Positions 24,470 through 33,796 are shown, numbered from the stretch's first letter. The stretch: DNA of 64,000 nt from Bacteroidia bacterium (GCA_030425505.1 JAUIAB010000014.1:1-64000), one strand, 5' to 3'. Numbers and translations: made by a program. The notes: a model not told the origin generated them from the sequence alone.

Positions 24470-26194
24470 TTGTACGTATTACTGAACCTACATATCGAAT
24501 TAAAGACCCTCAAAAAGAGCCTTTTTGTAACTCTGTTACTACTTTTTACCCAGGTTGCGCTTTCCCAAAGTGCAAAAATAGACTCCTTATCAAAAGAGAG
24601 CTTTGACGCGCTAGAAGAGTATTTAGATAAGAATTATGTAGATTCTACAAACGATGTAATTTATGCTAGGGCATACCTGAAAAAAGCTATTAGGATAAAA
24701 GACACTATAACAATAGCTAAAGCCTATTACTATTTATGTAATGCATCCAGATTAGAACAAGCTTTTGTGTATAGTGATAGCATAATACATTTAACAAAGA
24801 ATCTTAAAGGAAATAAGAAGTATCCAGCTTTAGGTTATATACAAAAAGGAAACTGCTATTATGATGTAGGGAAGTATAAAGAAGCGTTAGATTATTATTT
24901 AAAATGCTATAACATTAGTATGAAGAATAACAATCTGGAATTTGCTCTGGCGACTAAGCATAATATAGGACTTTTAAAAAATAGAATAGGAGAGCGAGAA
25001 GAAGCACTAAAGATTTTCAAATCTTATGTTGATTATTTAGATAAAAGTGATATTAAAAGTAAAGGCTTCTATTTAGTAAGAGGCTTATATTCTTTAGCAG
25101 ATGCATATGTTTACAGCAATAAAAGCGATTCCGCTGCTCTTACAATAAAAAGAGGGAAACAATATGCCATATCACTTAAAGATTCCTTAATGCATGCCCA
25201 TTATATATATCTATCTGGAGTAAATGCCTACTTTTCAAAAAACTATAAAATAGCAATAGATAGTCTACAAAAAAGTAGTCGCATTTTCAATGACGAAGTA
25301 GTAAGAGCTTATGGAAGTTTATACTTGGGAAAATCTTACTTTGAGCAAAATGAAAAAGACAGTGCTATTTTTTACTTTGATAAAGTGGACAATTTTCTGG
25401 AAAAAACAAAAAAAGTCACTCCTGAGTTTATTGAAATTTATCTTCCTCTAATCGAATATCAAAAAAAGTCTAAAAATGTAGCAAAACAGCTTTATTACAC
25501 CAATCGGCTATTAAAGTTTGATAGCATACTAAATGATAACAGTAAATACCTCTCTAAAAATATTATAAAAAAATATGAAATAGAAGAGTTAGTCGCATCT
25601 AAAAATCAGATTATTCAAGAATTGAAAGGAGAGAATAAAACCTCTAAAAAATATATATACTTTCTTTTAGCTCTGGCAGCTATCCTTTTGATTTCTACTT
25701 TACTTTATATACAAAAGAGTTTATCCAATAAGCGCAAGTACAAAGAGCTTATGGAGAGTCTAAGGCAAAATAAGAAAGAACCTAAAGCACAAAGTGATGA
25801 TGTAAAAACCTTTAGCAATAGCGAGGTTCCCGAGCATTTAGCAGAAGAAATCTTAATAGCTCTGAATAAGTTTGAAGAGTCCAATAGGTTTGTTCAAAAA
25901 AAGTATACTTTAAATATGCTTGCCAAAGAAATCAATACAAACAGTACCTATCTATCTAAAGTCATTAATATGACCAAGCAAATCAGTTTTGTTCATTATT
26001 TAAATGATTTGCGAGTTGACTTTGCTATTAAAAAACTATCCTCTAATAAAAAGTTTAGGATGTATACCATAAAAGCAATTGCAGAGAGTGTAGGCTTTAA
26101 TACGGCACAATCTTTTTCCAATGCTTTCTACAAAAAGACAGGAATTTACCCTTCTTATTTTATAAAACAGCTAAATAGCGAAACTTCTTCGTAA
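24470..26194 (+). CDS. TPR sensor with membrane anchor and AraC-type DNA-binding domain
   Basis: A 574-residue one-protein regulator. After a signal peptide (ends VALSQ) comes a tetratricopeptide region (about 40-350; for example KYPALGYIQKGNCYYDVGKYKEALDYYLKC split over helices) outside the cytoplasmic membrane. A membrane helix (YIYFLLALAAILLISTLLYI, near 400) leads to a coiled linker and a C-terminal AraC/HTH_18 domain (about 465-574; YTLNMLAKEINTNSTYLSKVI, IKAIAESVGFNTAQSFSNAF). This class senses an external signal and controls nearby genes. The start is TTG at 24470; no ATG exists in the frame before the signal peptide. It precedes the secreted protease, a likely target. Confidence 0.8.
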   Translation: MYVLLNLHIELKTLKKSLFVTLLLLFTQVALSQSAKIDSLSKESFDALEEYLDKNYVDSTNDVIYARAYLKKAIRIKDTITIAKAYYYLCNASRLEQAFVYSDSIIHLTKNLKGNKKYPALGYIQKGNCYYDVGKYKEALDYYLKCYNISMKNNNLEFALATKHNIGLLKNRIGEREEALKIFKSYVDYLDKSDIKSKGFYLVRGLYSLADAYVYSNKSDSAALTIKRGKQYAISLKDSLMHAHYIYLSGVNAYFSKNYKIAIDSLQKSSRIFNDEVVRAYGSLYLGKSYFEQNEKDSAIFYFDKVDNFLEKTKKVTPEFIEIYLPLIEYQKKSKNVAKQLYYTNRLLKFDSILNDNSKYLSKNIIKKYEIEELVASKNQIIQELKGENKTSKKYIYFLLALAAILLISTLLYIQKSLSNKRKYKELMESLRQNKKEPKAQSDDVKTFSNSEVPEHLAEEILIALNKFEESNRFVQKKYTLNMLAKEINTNSTYLSKVINMTKQISFVHYLNDLRVDFAIKKLSSNKKFRMYTIKAIAESVGFNTAQSFSNAFYKKTGIYPSYFIKQLNSETSS

Positions 26195-26224
26195 GAAACT
26201 AGTAATCAATGTTTTATGGCAGTA

Positions 26225-26260
26225 TTTAGTAGTTGAAATTTATAAATTTCAACTACTAAA
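26225..26260. repeat. Perfect 36-bp palindrome
   Basis: TTTAGTAGTTGAAATTTA and its exact reverse complement lie back to back with no spacer. It stands between the TPR/AraC regulator and the protease gene. It can form a hairpin that stops transcription of the regulator or, as DNA, serve as a binding site for a dimeric protein. Confidence 0.8.
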
Positions 26261-26318
26261 ATTAGGTTTTGTAGTAGGTTTTGCGATACTTTTAGCAAGT
26301 ATAATTTTAAACAGTAAC

Positions 26319-28175
26319 ATGAATAATATCCACTTCACTACACTTCAAAGAATCGTATTATTAGTATCATTTCTTGGTACTACTTTAATTAGTTTAGGAC
26401 AGAAAAAACAAGGTGAAAGTTTTTTTACCCAAATGACAGAAAAAGAAGCTAACCTTAACTCTGTACAAAGGCAAAAACTAGAAATTTATAGGAGCAACCC
26501 AGTCTATAAAGAAGTACAGCTGGTAAAAGTTGGAAACTTAAGAGAACATGAAAGCAGAGGCGTTCTAACCTTTCAAATACCTGACAGGAAAGGAGAACTG
26601 ACGGCTAAAGTTACTTATGTAGATCTCATTTCTGAAAGTGACTACACTTGGAACGGAGAGTTTACAGGCAATAATGAAGGCTCTATAGCTATCCTTACTA
26701 AAGATGGAGCTGTTTTTGGACAGATGAATATTGGTACAGAGGCTTATGTATTACGTGACTTAGGTAGTGGTATTAATGCTCTATTACTTATGAATGGAGA
26801 GCTTCTCGATTCCCATGAATGTGGTAATAAACACCATGAAAAAGAAGAGCAAAAACAAAAAAACTACAATACACAAAATAGAGTTGATTGTCGTAGCCAA
26901 TGTAATAATGTGGTTAGGCTATTAATAATGTTTACACCTAATGCTGCAAGAGGGTTAAACTTAGAACAAGAAGGTTTAGTTTTTATAGACCAAATAAACA
27001 GGACACTAAGAAATGGTTATATGAGCATTGGAGATTTAGTATTTGAGTTAGCTGGAGTAGAAGAGTTAGAAGGCTTCGTTGAAACAAATAATCCTAATGG
27101 AGATTTAGATCGTTTCAGAGGTCTATTAGAAAATAACGACCTTAGGACAGTATACGGTGCGGATCTAGCCATATTAATGACGGATGGACATTACCCAGGA
27201 GTCATAGGAACTTCTTATCTAGAGGAATGGGGAAGGGAAGATTATGGCTATGCACTAGCAGAGCTAAGCTTTTCTTATTGGCGGTATACATTTACGCATG
27301 AAATAGGACACCTTTTTGGAGCTAGACATGAAAATGATAATGTTAATGACCCACCTCAATTTCCAGTTTATGCAAGAGGGTACAACTTTATACCAGCAGA
27401 CGGTATAGAAAGAAAAACTATGATGAGTCGTGCTGTTAATTTTAATGATATTCGTATTCTTCATTTTTCTAATCCCAGTGTCTTTTATCAGGGGCATAGA
27501 ACAGGAGTTATTAATAATAGAAATAATGCCAGACAAATGAGAGAAGCAGCTTGTATAGTAAAAGATTATAGAGATCTTGAATCAGATGAAACTTTGAATG
27601 GAACTATATTTGGTCCAACACTAATCAATGTGGATGGAGTTACTAACCATACTTGGAGAGCAGAAGCTTGTGGCTGCTCTGATATTAATAGCTACGCTTG
27701 GGAGTGGAGTTTGAATGGGTTTGACTTTTTCCCAACAGGCAATAACAGTTCTACTTTAACTTTGAGAGGGTTTCCTGTCATGATCAGACCTATTTTTATA
27801 CGGTATACCTTTAGGTGTAGTACTGGGCAAACTCATAGAACTGGAGTGAAAGTTGTTTTACCACAAAACTGTTATAATCGCAATTGTAAGATAGATATAA
27901 GTACTTTGGAGGAGGAAAAGGCTAATCTTATAGCATATCCAAACCCAGCAAGTCATTCTATTAACATACAAATTGATTTGAAAGAAAAAGAAGATGTAGA
28001 AATAGTTTTAAAAGATATTACAGGAAAGACAATCCAAATAATTCATAGAGGTAAGTTGGATAAAGGAATACACTTTTTAGAAAGTACTATACAAAAAGAG
28101 TACAGTGGGTTGTACTTCATCGAAGTAAAAGAGGGAGAAAAATGTACAAGAGAAAAAATCATGATAAAGAAGTAG
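26319..28175 (+). CDS. Secreted metzincin zinc protease with T9SS sorting domain
   Basis: A 618-residue exported peptidase. Signal peptide 1-27 (ends ISLGQ), a propeptide-like region (about 30-190), then a reprolysin-like catalytic domain with the zinc motif HEIGHLFGARHEND (H327, H331, H337; E328 catalytic) and MMS (KTMMSRAVNF) in place of the Met-turn. A beta-rich Cys-containing region (CGCSDINSYAWEW, CYNRNCK) follows, then a T9SS type A domain (YPNPASHSINIQ...SGLYFIEVKEG). Expected to cleave proteins outside the cell. Its stop is 4 bp before the first of two lipoprotein genes, so they form an operon. Confidence 0.88.
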   Translation: MNNIHFTTLQRIVLLVSFLGTTLISLGQKKQGESFFTQMTEKEANLNSVQRQKLEIYRSNPVYKEVQLVKVGNLREHESRGVLTFQIPDRKGELTAKVTYVDLISESDYTWNGEFTGNNEGSIAILTKDGAVFGQMNIGTEAYVLRDLGSGINALLLMNGELLDSHECGNKHHEKEEQKQKNYNTQNRVDCRSQCNNVVRLLIMFTPNAARGLNLEQEGLVFIDQINRTLRNGYMSIGDLVFELAGVEELEGFVETNNPNGDLDRFRGLLENNDLRTVYGADLAILMTDGHYPGVIGTSYLEEWGREDYGYALAELSFSYWRYTFTHEIGHLFGARHENDNVNDPPQFPVYARGYNFIPADGIERKTMMSRAVNFNDIRILHFSNPSVFYQGHRTGVINNRNNARQMREAACIVKDYRDLESDETLNGTIFGPTLINVDGVTNHTWRAEACGCSDINSYAWEWSLNGFDFFPTGNNSSTLTLRGFPVMIRPIFIRYTFRCSTGQTHRTGVKVVLPQNCYNRNCKIDISTLEEEKANLIAYPNPASHSINIQIDLKEKEDVEIVLKDITGKTIQIIHRGKLDKGIHFLESTIQKEYSGLYFIEVKEGEKCTREKIMIKK

Positions 28176-28179
28176 GGGC

Positions 28180-28662
28180 ATGAAAAATTGGCTATTTATA
28201 TTATTGTTATTAACAATATCTTTTAGTTCTTGCGATGAGGATGATAATGAACTAAAAGAAGTTAATTTGACTGAAAATAACTATCTGATTTTCGGTCATT
28301 TTTATGGGGAATGTTTAGGTGAAATGTGCGTAGAAACCTTCAAGCTAACAAGCTCAAGGTTATACGAAGATACCACGGATGATTATTATAAAATTGAACC
28401 CTTTAATTTTGTAGAATTAGGAGAAGATAAGTTTGATAAGGTTAAAGACTTGACTTCTTATTTTCCAGTTTCATTATTTATAAATGATAGCGAGCAGTAT
28501 GGCTATCCTGATTGGGGTGATCAAGGAGGGTATTTTATTCAGTATGTAGAAGGGGCATCCTTTAGGACTTGGACTATTGATAAAAGAAAAAGTAGCATCC
28601 CTGACTTTTTACATGAGTTTACGGATAAAGTAAATGAGAAAATAGAAATAATAAATCAGTAA
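28180..28662 (+). CDS. Short lipoprotein 1, downstream of protease
   Basis: A 160-residue lipoprotein with signal LTISFSSC; the lipidated Cys is followed by DEDDNELKE. The mature part contains a CLGEMC pair, many aromatic residues (YPDWGDQGGYF) and ends in a charged helix. It starts 4 bp after the protease stop. The next gene begins with a near-identical lipobox context (SCDEDD), so the two may be distant relatives. No family is recognised. A possible role as an inhibitor or surface partner of the protease is inference from position only. Confidence 0.6.
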   Translation: MKNWLFILLLLTISFSSCDEDDNELKEVNLTENNYLIFGHFYGECLGEMCVETFKLTSSRLYEDTTDDYYKIEPFNFVELGEDKFDKVKDLTSYFPVSLFINDSEQYGYPDWGDQGGYFIQYVEGASFRTWTIDKRKSSIPDFLHEFTDKVNEKIEIINQ

Positions 28663-28701
28663 ATAAGCGTTTTAGTAAGGTTCGTTATAAAAAATAGAGG
28701 T

Positions 28702-29286
28702 ATGAAAAGCGGGCTATTAATGATTTTACTGTTAATGGGTGTTATTACTTCTTGCGATGAAGATGATATACCCACTTTTGAAAGTGTATTTGAGCAAGAA
28801 GGGTACTTTTCCAGAGCAGTACTGAATGACAAAACCATATGGGAAGCAAATAGATGTCAATTTTTTTACAATAAACTTGACGAAATACACTTTTATCTAC
28901 GCTTAGATGATTCCTACGGATACATAAGTGAATTAATTCGATTTCTTCCATTTTCAAAAGAGTTAGTATTTAATAATAACCACCCAACTCGTATTGATTT
29001 GAAATATCAACGGAGAGGCAATACAGTTGATAAAATAGATCATATTGCTTTTTTCGATACTTTCCATGGAGGAGATGCCTCAACAGAATGCTACGATCTA
29101 ATTGACTCTTTTGACAATTATTTAGAGATTATAGGCTTTTCAGAGGATAGCACAGAAGTGTATGGAAAATACCAGTTAGCATTAGAAATATCCGATGACT
29201 GCCCTATGCCTATGCATCCCACACGCCCAAATGTTTTGGTATTCAAAAATGGAGAGTTTAAGGCAAGGTATTTGGGCGAAGAGTAA
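28702..29286 (+). CDS. Short lipoprotein 2, downstream of protease
   Basis: A 194-residue lipoprotein: signal GVITSC, then DEDDIPTFESVF. The mature region has two or more beta segments, single Cys residues (RCQFFY, STECYDL, DDCPMPM) and ends FKNGEFKARYLGEE. It follows lipoprotein 1 by 39 bp and shares the SCDEDD start. No known domain is recognised. Confidence 0.6.
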   Translation: MKSGLLMILLLMGVITSCDEDDIPTFESVFEQEGYFSRAVLNDKTIWEANRCQFFYNKLDEIHFYLRLDDSYGYISELIRFLPFSKELVFNNNHPTRIDLKYQRRGNTVDKIDHIAFFDTFHGGDASTECYDLIDSFDNYLEIIGFSEDSTEVYGKYQLALEISDDCPMPMHPTRPNVLVFKNGEFKARYLGEE

Positions 29287-29377
29287 ACTTGAAGCGCAAT
29301 GTAATATCATCTTTATGGCAAACAGGGCATCCAGATTATCAGTTGAAGGAGGAGTAATTGTTAATGTGGCACAAAGC

Positions 29378-29409
29378 ACACCTGTTAGGTTTTGAAACCT
29401 AGCAGGTGT
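29378..29409. terminator. Long hairpin between convergent genes
   Basis: ACACCTGTTAGGTTT pairs with AAACCTAGCAGGTGT: 14 of 15 positions are Watson-Crick and one is G-T. It lies between lipoprotein 2 (plus) and moxR (minus) and can serve both. I recall similar hairpins in many Bacteroidota intergenic regions, so it may be a REP copy. Confidence 0.6.
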
Positions 29410-29436
29410 AAGTTGCCTTGTTGGCAAAAGTATTTA

Positions 29437-30405
29437 TCAAAGAAGTTCTTCTATTAGTTTTTCTACGCTATACCCTTCTGCTTCTGCCTTGAAGTTGGGG
29501 AATATCCTATGGCGTAAAATTGGAATTGCTACTTCTTGTACTTCTTCTATGTCTGGTGAGTATTTCCCTTTGAGCAAGGCATTGCATTTTGCAGCTATTA
29601 CCAGGTATTGTGATGCTCTTGGTCCTGCTCCCCATTCTATGAATTCGTTGGTCAATTTTGTAGCTCTATCGTTCTTTGGTCTCGTTTTGTTTACCAGTTC
29701 TACTGCATAAGATATAACGTTATCTGGAACTGGTACTTTTTGTATTAGCCTCTGGTATTTTATTATATCTTCTCCAGAAAGGATTTGCTTAACCGAGTTT
29801 TCAACTATTTGAGTTGTTCTTTTCACTACTTCTACTTCGTCTTCATAACTTGGATAGTCTAGCTTTATGTTAAACATAAATCTATCTTGTTGCGCCTCTG
29901 GTAAGGGATAGGTTCCCTCCTGCTCTATCGGGTTTTGTGTGGCAAGCACAAAAAATGGTTGCTCTAGCTCGTATTTCTTTCCCGCAACGGTTACGGTATA
30001 TTCTTGCATGGACTCTAGTAGTGCAGATTGCGTTTTTGGAGGAGTCCGGTTTATTTCATCTGCCAAGATGATGTTGGAAAATATTGGCCCCTTTATGAAT
30101 TGGAAGTTTCGGTCTTTGTCTAAGGTTTCTGCTCCAATAATATCGGATGGCATCAGGTCGGGGGTAAATTGTATTCTATTGAATTTCAGATGAAGAACTG
30201 ATGCTACTGTTTTGATTAGTAATGTTTTAGCCAATCCTGGAACTCCAACTAATAGGCAATGTCCTTTGCTAAATATCGACATTAGTACTAGTTTCAGGGC
30301 TTCTTGCTGCCCTACTATTACTTTCGATATTTCCTGGTTTATTTCCTGATAGGTTTTATGTAGTTGATCCGCTGCTTCTTTATCTGATGAAAAGGTTTTA
30401 CTCAT
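29437..30405 (-). CDS. MoxR family AAA+ ATPase
   Basis: A 322-residue AAA+ chaperone of the MoxR class. Walker A LLVGVPGLAKT (52-61), Walker B with ILADEINRTPPKTQSALLESMQE, sensor 1 LATQNPIEQEGTYPLPEAQQDRF and sensor 2 near WGAGPRASQYL. MoxR proteins help assemble or activate VWA-domain proteins, with which they are normally clustered (with DUF58 genes in Bacteroidota). No such partner is on this strand downstream in the window; the next minus gene toward 29 kb is absent, so this copy stands alone. Length matches the family. Confidence 0.9.
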   Translation of the reverse strand: MSKTFSSDKEAADQLHKTYQEINQEISKVIVGQQEALKLVLMSIFSKGHCLLVGVPGLAKTLLIKTVASVLHLKFNRIQFTPDLMPSDIIGAETLDKDRNFQFIKGPIFSNIILADEINRTPPKTQSALLESMQEYTVTVAGKKYELEQPFFVLATQNPIEQEGTYPLPEAQQDRFMFNIKLDYPSYEDEVEVVKRTTQIVENSVKQILSGEDIIKYQRLIQKVPVPDNVISYAVELVNKTRPKNDRATKLTNEFIEWGAGPRASQYLVIAAKCNALLKGKYSPDIEEVQEVAIPILRHRIFPNFKAEAEGYSVEKLIEELL

Positions 30406-30868
30406 GACTCACAATGTATTATTTATCCTTTTTACTTTTAATCTATGTTCTTTTTCTTGAGTTTATTACCGTAGATTGGATCAAGATCTATTTATATAAT
30501 TGAATTTATAATAGAACGCGTTAAAAACACGCTCTATAAGCTTGATTCTTATCCAAAAGGTTAGAACCTAAACGAAAGGATTTCTTCTTTACGTACTTTT
30601 GGCTTAGCCCAAAAGTACCAAAAACCCAAGAATGTCCTAAGCTTCCTCCCTGCATATCATCGCTCACCCCACGGGACATTCGCCCTACCCGTATTCCTTT
30701 AAATTCGCACAAATCAAGACCCTAGTCTTCTTAAAAAGAGACAACAAAGCTCTCCGCTTTGCCTTACCTACTCCACTATTTTATAAATACTCTAAAAAAA
30801 CACATTTTTATCAATGTGAAGTTAGTTATTACTTGATTAGTAATGAAAAAGAAGTTTTAATTTGATGG
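30406..30868. other. Long noncoding stretch with REP-like hairpins
   Basis: A 463-bp gap with no supported gene. It contains R4 copy 2 (GAACGCGTTAAAAACACGCT at 30514-30533, then CTATAA) and a perfect 10-bp hairpin GTACTTTTGG/CCAAAAGTAC at 30593-30618 around CTTAGC, followed by about 170 bp of higher complexity sequence up to 30790. A 62-codon minus frame across it looks like a by-product of the repeat. The hairpin core and its surroundings look like a repeat widespread in Bacteroidota; that is memory, not a search. Confidence 0.5.
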
Positions 30869-32071
30869 CTATAAAGCTCGTTTTATTGTGTTCATTTTCA
30901 TTTGGGTTTCCAAATATTCTTTTTTGGGGTTAGAAAGTGCAGTTATGCCTGCTCCTGCAAAGTAGGTGATTTTATTTCCCGATAGTTTTGCGCAGCGTAA
31001 GTTTACGAATAATTCTATTGGGTTCTCTATTCCTATTACTCCCAAAAACCCACTGTATAGCTCTCTATTATAGCTTTCACTACTTAAAATAAATTCTTCT
31101 GCTTCTTTTTTTGGCATTCCACATACGGCAGATGTCGGATGAAGCAGTTTCATCATTTCAGTGGCTAGGGTTGGATAGTTTACTTCTTTTGTATTTACTC
31201 TGAAATCTGTTTTTAAGTGAAGTATGTTTCCTGCTCGAATTGTTCTGGGTCCTATTTCTTCAAATTCTCTAAGGCGAATCTTTTTAAAGCAGTTTATTAT
31301 GTATCTACTAACCATTGCCTGCTCTTCTATTTCTTTTTGAGCCCAAAGCGTTTCTCTTAATGGTCTGTGCTCTTCGTGGGCTTGTGAGCCAGCTAGTGCT
31401 GTGGTAGTGAAAATATCATTTTCATCTAGTTTTAGAAGGTGCTCGGGTGTAGCTCCTATCCAAAGTTGCTCTTTTTGGGGTATGTAGAGTATGTAGACGA
31501 ATGCATTTTCATTATGCCTACACAAGTTTCTAAAGTGACTCCAAATGGAGTAGTTATTTGGAAGAGATGCTGACTCTTTTCTTGAAAGTACTACTTTTTT
31601 TAATTCACCGATCTCTAGCTCTTGGATGGCTTTTTTAACAATTGTAATATATTCTTCTTCGCTTAGTATTTCTCTAGTGCTTGTGTTGTTTTTTTTGTCT
31701 AAAGTAGTTTTATGGGGATCTTTTTCTTCTTCAGGATGAAGGTCAAATAGACGCAGGTGACTATTGTGGATATTTTTTGTTATTCTCGTCTCTTTATCAT
31801 CAAGATATGATTCCCAAATTATGTGTGTATCTGCTTTTATAAAGTTTAATTTTTCTCCATTGGTTAGAAAAGGAGCAAATACAAAGCCTTTAGGCAGTTT
31901 TTCTAAGTTTTCTTCTATCTGTCGTATTTCTTTTTCTGTATCTACTATTAGGTGTAGTCTATCGCTTTCTGGCTTTTTCCATAGAGCAAAAGGCTGCTGG
32001 TTTTTTATTAAGGTTTTGATTATTTCTGCCTGTCTGGCTTCTTTTTGTATTTGTGTTTCTTCTCCTGTCAA
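30869..32071 (-). CDS. menF: Isochorismate synthase
   Basis: A 400-residue chorismate-binding enzyme converting chorismate to isochorismate for menaquinone. Visible elements: VKKAIQELEIGELKKVVLSRKE, IGATPEHLLKLD, TTALAGSQ, KEIEEQAMVSRYI, the LHPTSAVCGMPKKEA block and SGFLGVIGI...NLRCAKLSGN...FAGAGI at the C-terminus. These belong to the MenF/EntC/salicylate synthase group; the neighbour thioesterase favours the menaquinone role. The start is TTG at 32071; there is no ATG in frame between it and the preceding stop, so a weak start is implied. About 200 bp, including repeat R2, separates it from the thioesterase gene upstream. Confidence 0.88.
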   Translation of the reverse strand: MTGEETQIQKEARQAEIIKTLIKNQQPFALWKKPESDRLHLIVDTEKEIRQIEENLEKLPKGFVFAPFLTNGEKLNFIKADTHIIWESYLDDKETRITKNIHNSHLRLFDLHPEEEKDPHKTTLDKKNNTSTREILSEEEYITIVKKAIQELEIGELKKVVLSRKESASLPNNYSIWSHFRNLCRHNENAFVYILYIPQKEQLWIGATPEHLLKLDENDIFTTTALAGSQAHEEHRPLRETLWAQKEIEEQAMVSRYIINCFKKIRLREFEEIGPRTIRAGNILHLKTDFRVNTKEVNYPTLATEMMKLLHPTSAVCGMPKKEAEEFILSSESYNRELYSGFLGVIGIENPIELFVNLRCAKLSGNKITYFAGAGITALSNPKKEYLETQMKMNTIKRAL

Positions 32072-32145
32072 TTTTTTAATGTTTTTTGGAGGTTTACCAG
32101 TTAATTTTTGCTAATAGTTAAGTGATGATGTAGCAGAGAGGTTAT

Positions 32146-32237
32146 GCACCCTAGGCTTGGAGGCGCAGGGCGAGACCGAAATGGGTTTTGTGGGCTGTTC
32201 AGGCTCGCCCCGCCGGACGGGCTTTGTGTAAGGGTGC
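32146..32237 (+). repeat. Structured repeat R2, copy 2
   Basis: A 92-bp element between the thioesterase and isochorismate synthase genes, in antisense direction to both. Ends GCACCCT/AGGGTGC; inner stems GGGCGAG/CTCGCCC, ACC/GGT around GAAATG, and CCCG/CGGG around CCGGA. It is the most regular copy. Confidence 0.75.
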
Positions 32238-32270
32238 CCTTTTTTATTGTATTGCATTTACTTTTTTAGA

Positions 32271-32690
32271 TTATTTCTTATCAAGTATGGCTATCGTGAT
32301 CCTACTGATACATACAAGTTTTTCCTCTTCTGTAGTGATCTTTATTTCCCAAATATGCGTGCTTCTACCAATATGCAAAGGAGTTGCCCTCCCATATACG
32401 TACCCTTCCCTGACACTTCTTACATGGTTGGCGTTTATCTCTAAACCCACGCAAATTTGCTTCTCCTGATCTATAAAGCATAGCGAACCTATGCTTCCAA
32501 GTGTCTCCGCCAAGGACACGGACGCTCCACCATGCAGTATGCCCATAGGTTGGGTTGTTCTTTCATCTACCGGCATTTTGGCAAGGAGGTACTCTTTTTT
32601 TATTTTTAGAAATTCAATGCCCAGATTTCCCACCATGTTGTTTTTTCTGGCATTGACTGCTTCTGGCGTTATTTTATCATTAAATTTCAC
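32271..32690 (-). CDS. Hotdog-fold thioesterase, probable DHNA-CoA hydrolase
   Basis: A 139-residue PaaI/YbdB-type thioesterase. The motif GILHGGASVSLAETLGS (Glu62 as the expected catalytic base) is characteristic of the EntH/MenI branch. Position directly upstream of isochorismate synthase supports cleavage of 1,4-dihydroxy-2-naphthoyl-CoA in menaquinone synthesis, an inference from neighbourhood. It follows ilvE on the same strand with a gap of 23 bp. Confidence 0.8.
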   Translation of the reverse strand: MKFNDKITPEAVNARKNNMVGNLGIEFLKIKKEYLLAKMPVDERTTQPMGILHGGASVSLAETLGSIGSLCFIDQEKQICVGLEINANHVRSVREGYVYGRATPLHIGRSTHIWEIKITTEEEKLVCISRITIAILDKK

Positions 32691-32713
32691 CGTGGGTTGT
32701 GTTTAGGATTATG

Positions 32714-33790
32714 CTACACTCTAAATATCCACTCCCGAGTATCTTCTTTTTTCCCTCGCTGTATTTCTGTCAGCTCTTTCAATACTTTATTTGAAAAGTC
32801 TCTTGCTTCAATTTCAGGTAGTTGGTAGTCTATTCCGTCATTGTGTATGGTTTCTATATGTGCTATGGTGGCAGCTGTTCCTGTTCCAAAAGCTTCTTTC
32901 AGCTCTTTTTTCTCTATGGCATCTATCAGCTCGTCGATGGATACAAATCTCTCCTCTACTTTTATACCCCAGTCTCTAGCCAGCTCTAATACACTTTTTC
33001 TGGTGATACCATGCAGTATGGTGTCACCAGCAGGTGCCGTACATAGTGTGTCTCCTATCATGAACATTACATTCATTGTACCAGACTCTTCTATGTATTT
33101 GTGTTCTTTAGCATCTGTCCAAAGTAGTTGATTATATCCTTCATCTTGTGCCAGCTTGGCAGGATACAAGGATGCAGCATAGTTGCCTGCTACCTTAGCA
33201 TATCCTACTCCCCCATTAGCCGAACGTACAAAGTGGTTTTCGATTTTTACTTTTACTGGCTGAGAATAGTATGCTCCAACAGGAGAAGCAAAGATCATAA
33301 ACCGATAAGTCTCAGAGCTTTTTAAACCTATGTATGCATCAGTTGCAAACATGAATGGTCTTATGTATAAGGATTTTCCACGACCCTTAGGTACCCAGTT
33401 TTTATCTAATTTTAATAATTCTTCTAATCCCTGCATGAATATTTCTTCAGGAAGCTCAGGCATACAGATTCTTTTTGCAGACTCATTTAGTCTCTTCCAG
33501 TTTTCCCAGGGTCTAAATACTAGTACTTCTTCTTCTCTTTGCTCATTTCGATACGCTTTTAGCCCTTCAAAGATGGATTGCCCATAGTGCAATGCTGAAG
33601 TTGCAGGGCTCAGTTTTAGATCTTCATAAGGCACTATTTTTACATCTTGCCAACTGCCTTCTTTATAGTCAGCAATAAGCATGTGGTCAGTGTATATATT
33701 TCCAAATGCTATATTGTTAAAATCTACTTCGCTGATTTTAGATTCTTTTACTTCTTTTATTTCAATATCCATTTCTACTGTAGTGTCCAT
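32714..33790 (-). CDS. ilvE: Branched-chain amino acid aminotransferase
   Basis: A 358-residue class IV PLP aminotransferase acting on Leu, Ile and Val. The catalytic Lys199 lies in NGGVGYAKVAGNYA; YIEESGTMNVMF and GDTILHGITRKSVLELA are conserved class IV blocks. The N-terminus has about 15 extra acidic and lysine-rich residues. It lies 6 bp after the inositol monophosphatase gene and ahead of the thioesterase, forming a compact minus-strand block of unrelated metabolic functions. Confidence 0.92.
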   Translation of the reverse strand: MDTTVEMDIEIKEVKESKISEVDFNNIAFGNIYTDHMLIADYKEGSWQDVKIVPYEDLKLSPATSALHYGQSIFEGLKAYRNEQREEEVLVFRPWENWKRLNESAKRICMPELPEEIFMQGLEELLKLDKNWVPKGRGKSLYIRPFMFATDAYIGLKSSETYRFMIFASPVGAYYSQPVKVKIENHFVRSANGGVGYAKVAGNYAASLYPAKLAQDEGYNQLLWTDAKEHKYIEESGTMNVMFMIGDTLCTAPAGDTILHGITRKSVLELARDWGIKVEERFVSIDELIDAIEKKELKEAFGTGTAATIAHIETIHNDGIDYQLPEIEARDFSNKVLKELTEIQRGKKEDTREWIFRV

Positions 33791-33796
33791 ATTACT

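Noticed and set aside
28180-29286. The two lipoproteins as recent duplicates
   Set aside because: Only the signal and SCDEDD start are shared; the mature parts do not align by eye.
30521-30712. A 62-codon minus-strand frame
   Set aside because: It lies wholly in the REP-like block, has odd composition and no start context; best seen as a by-product of the repeat.
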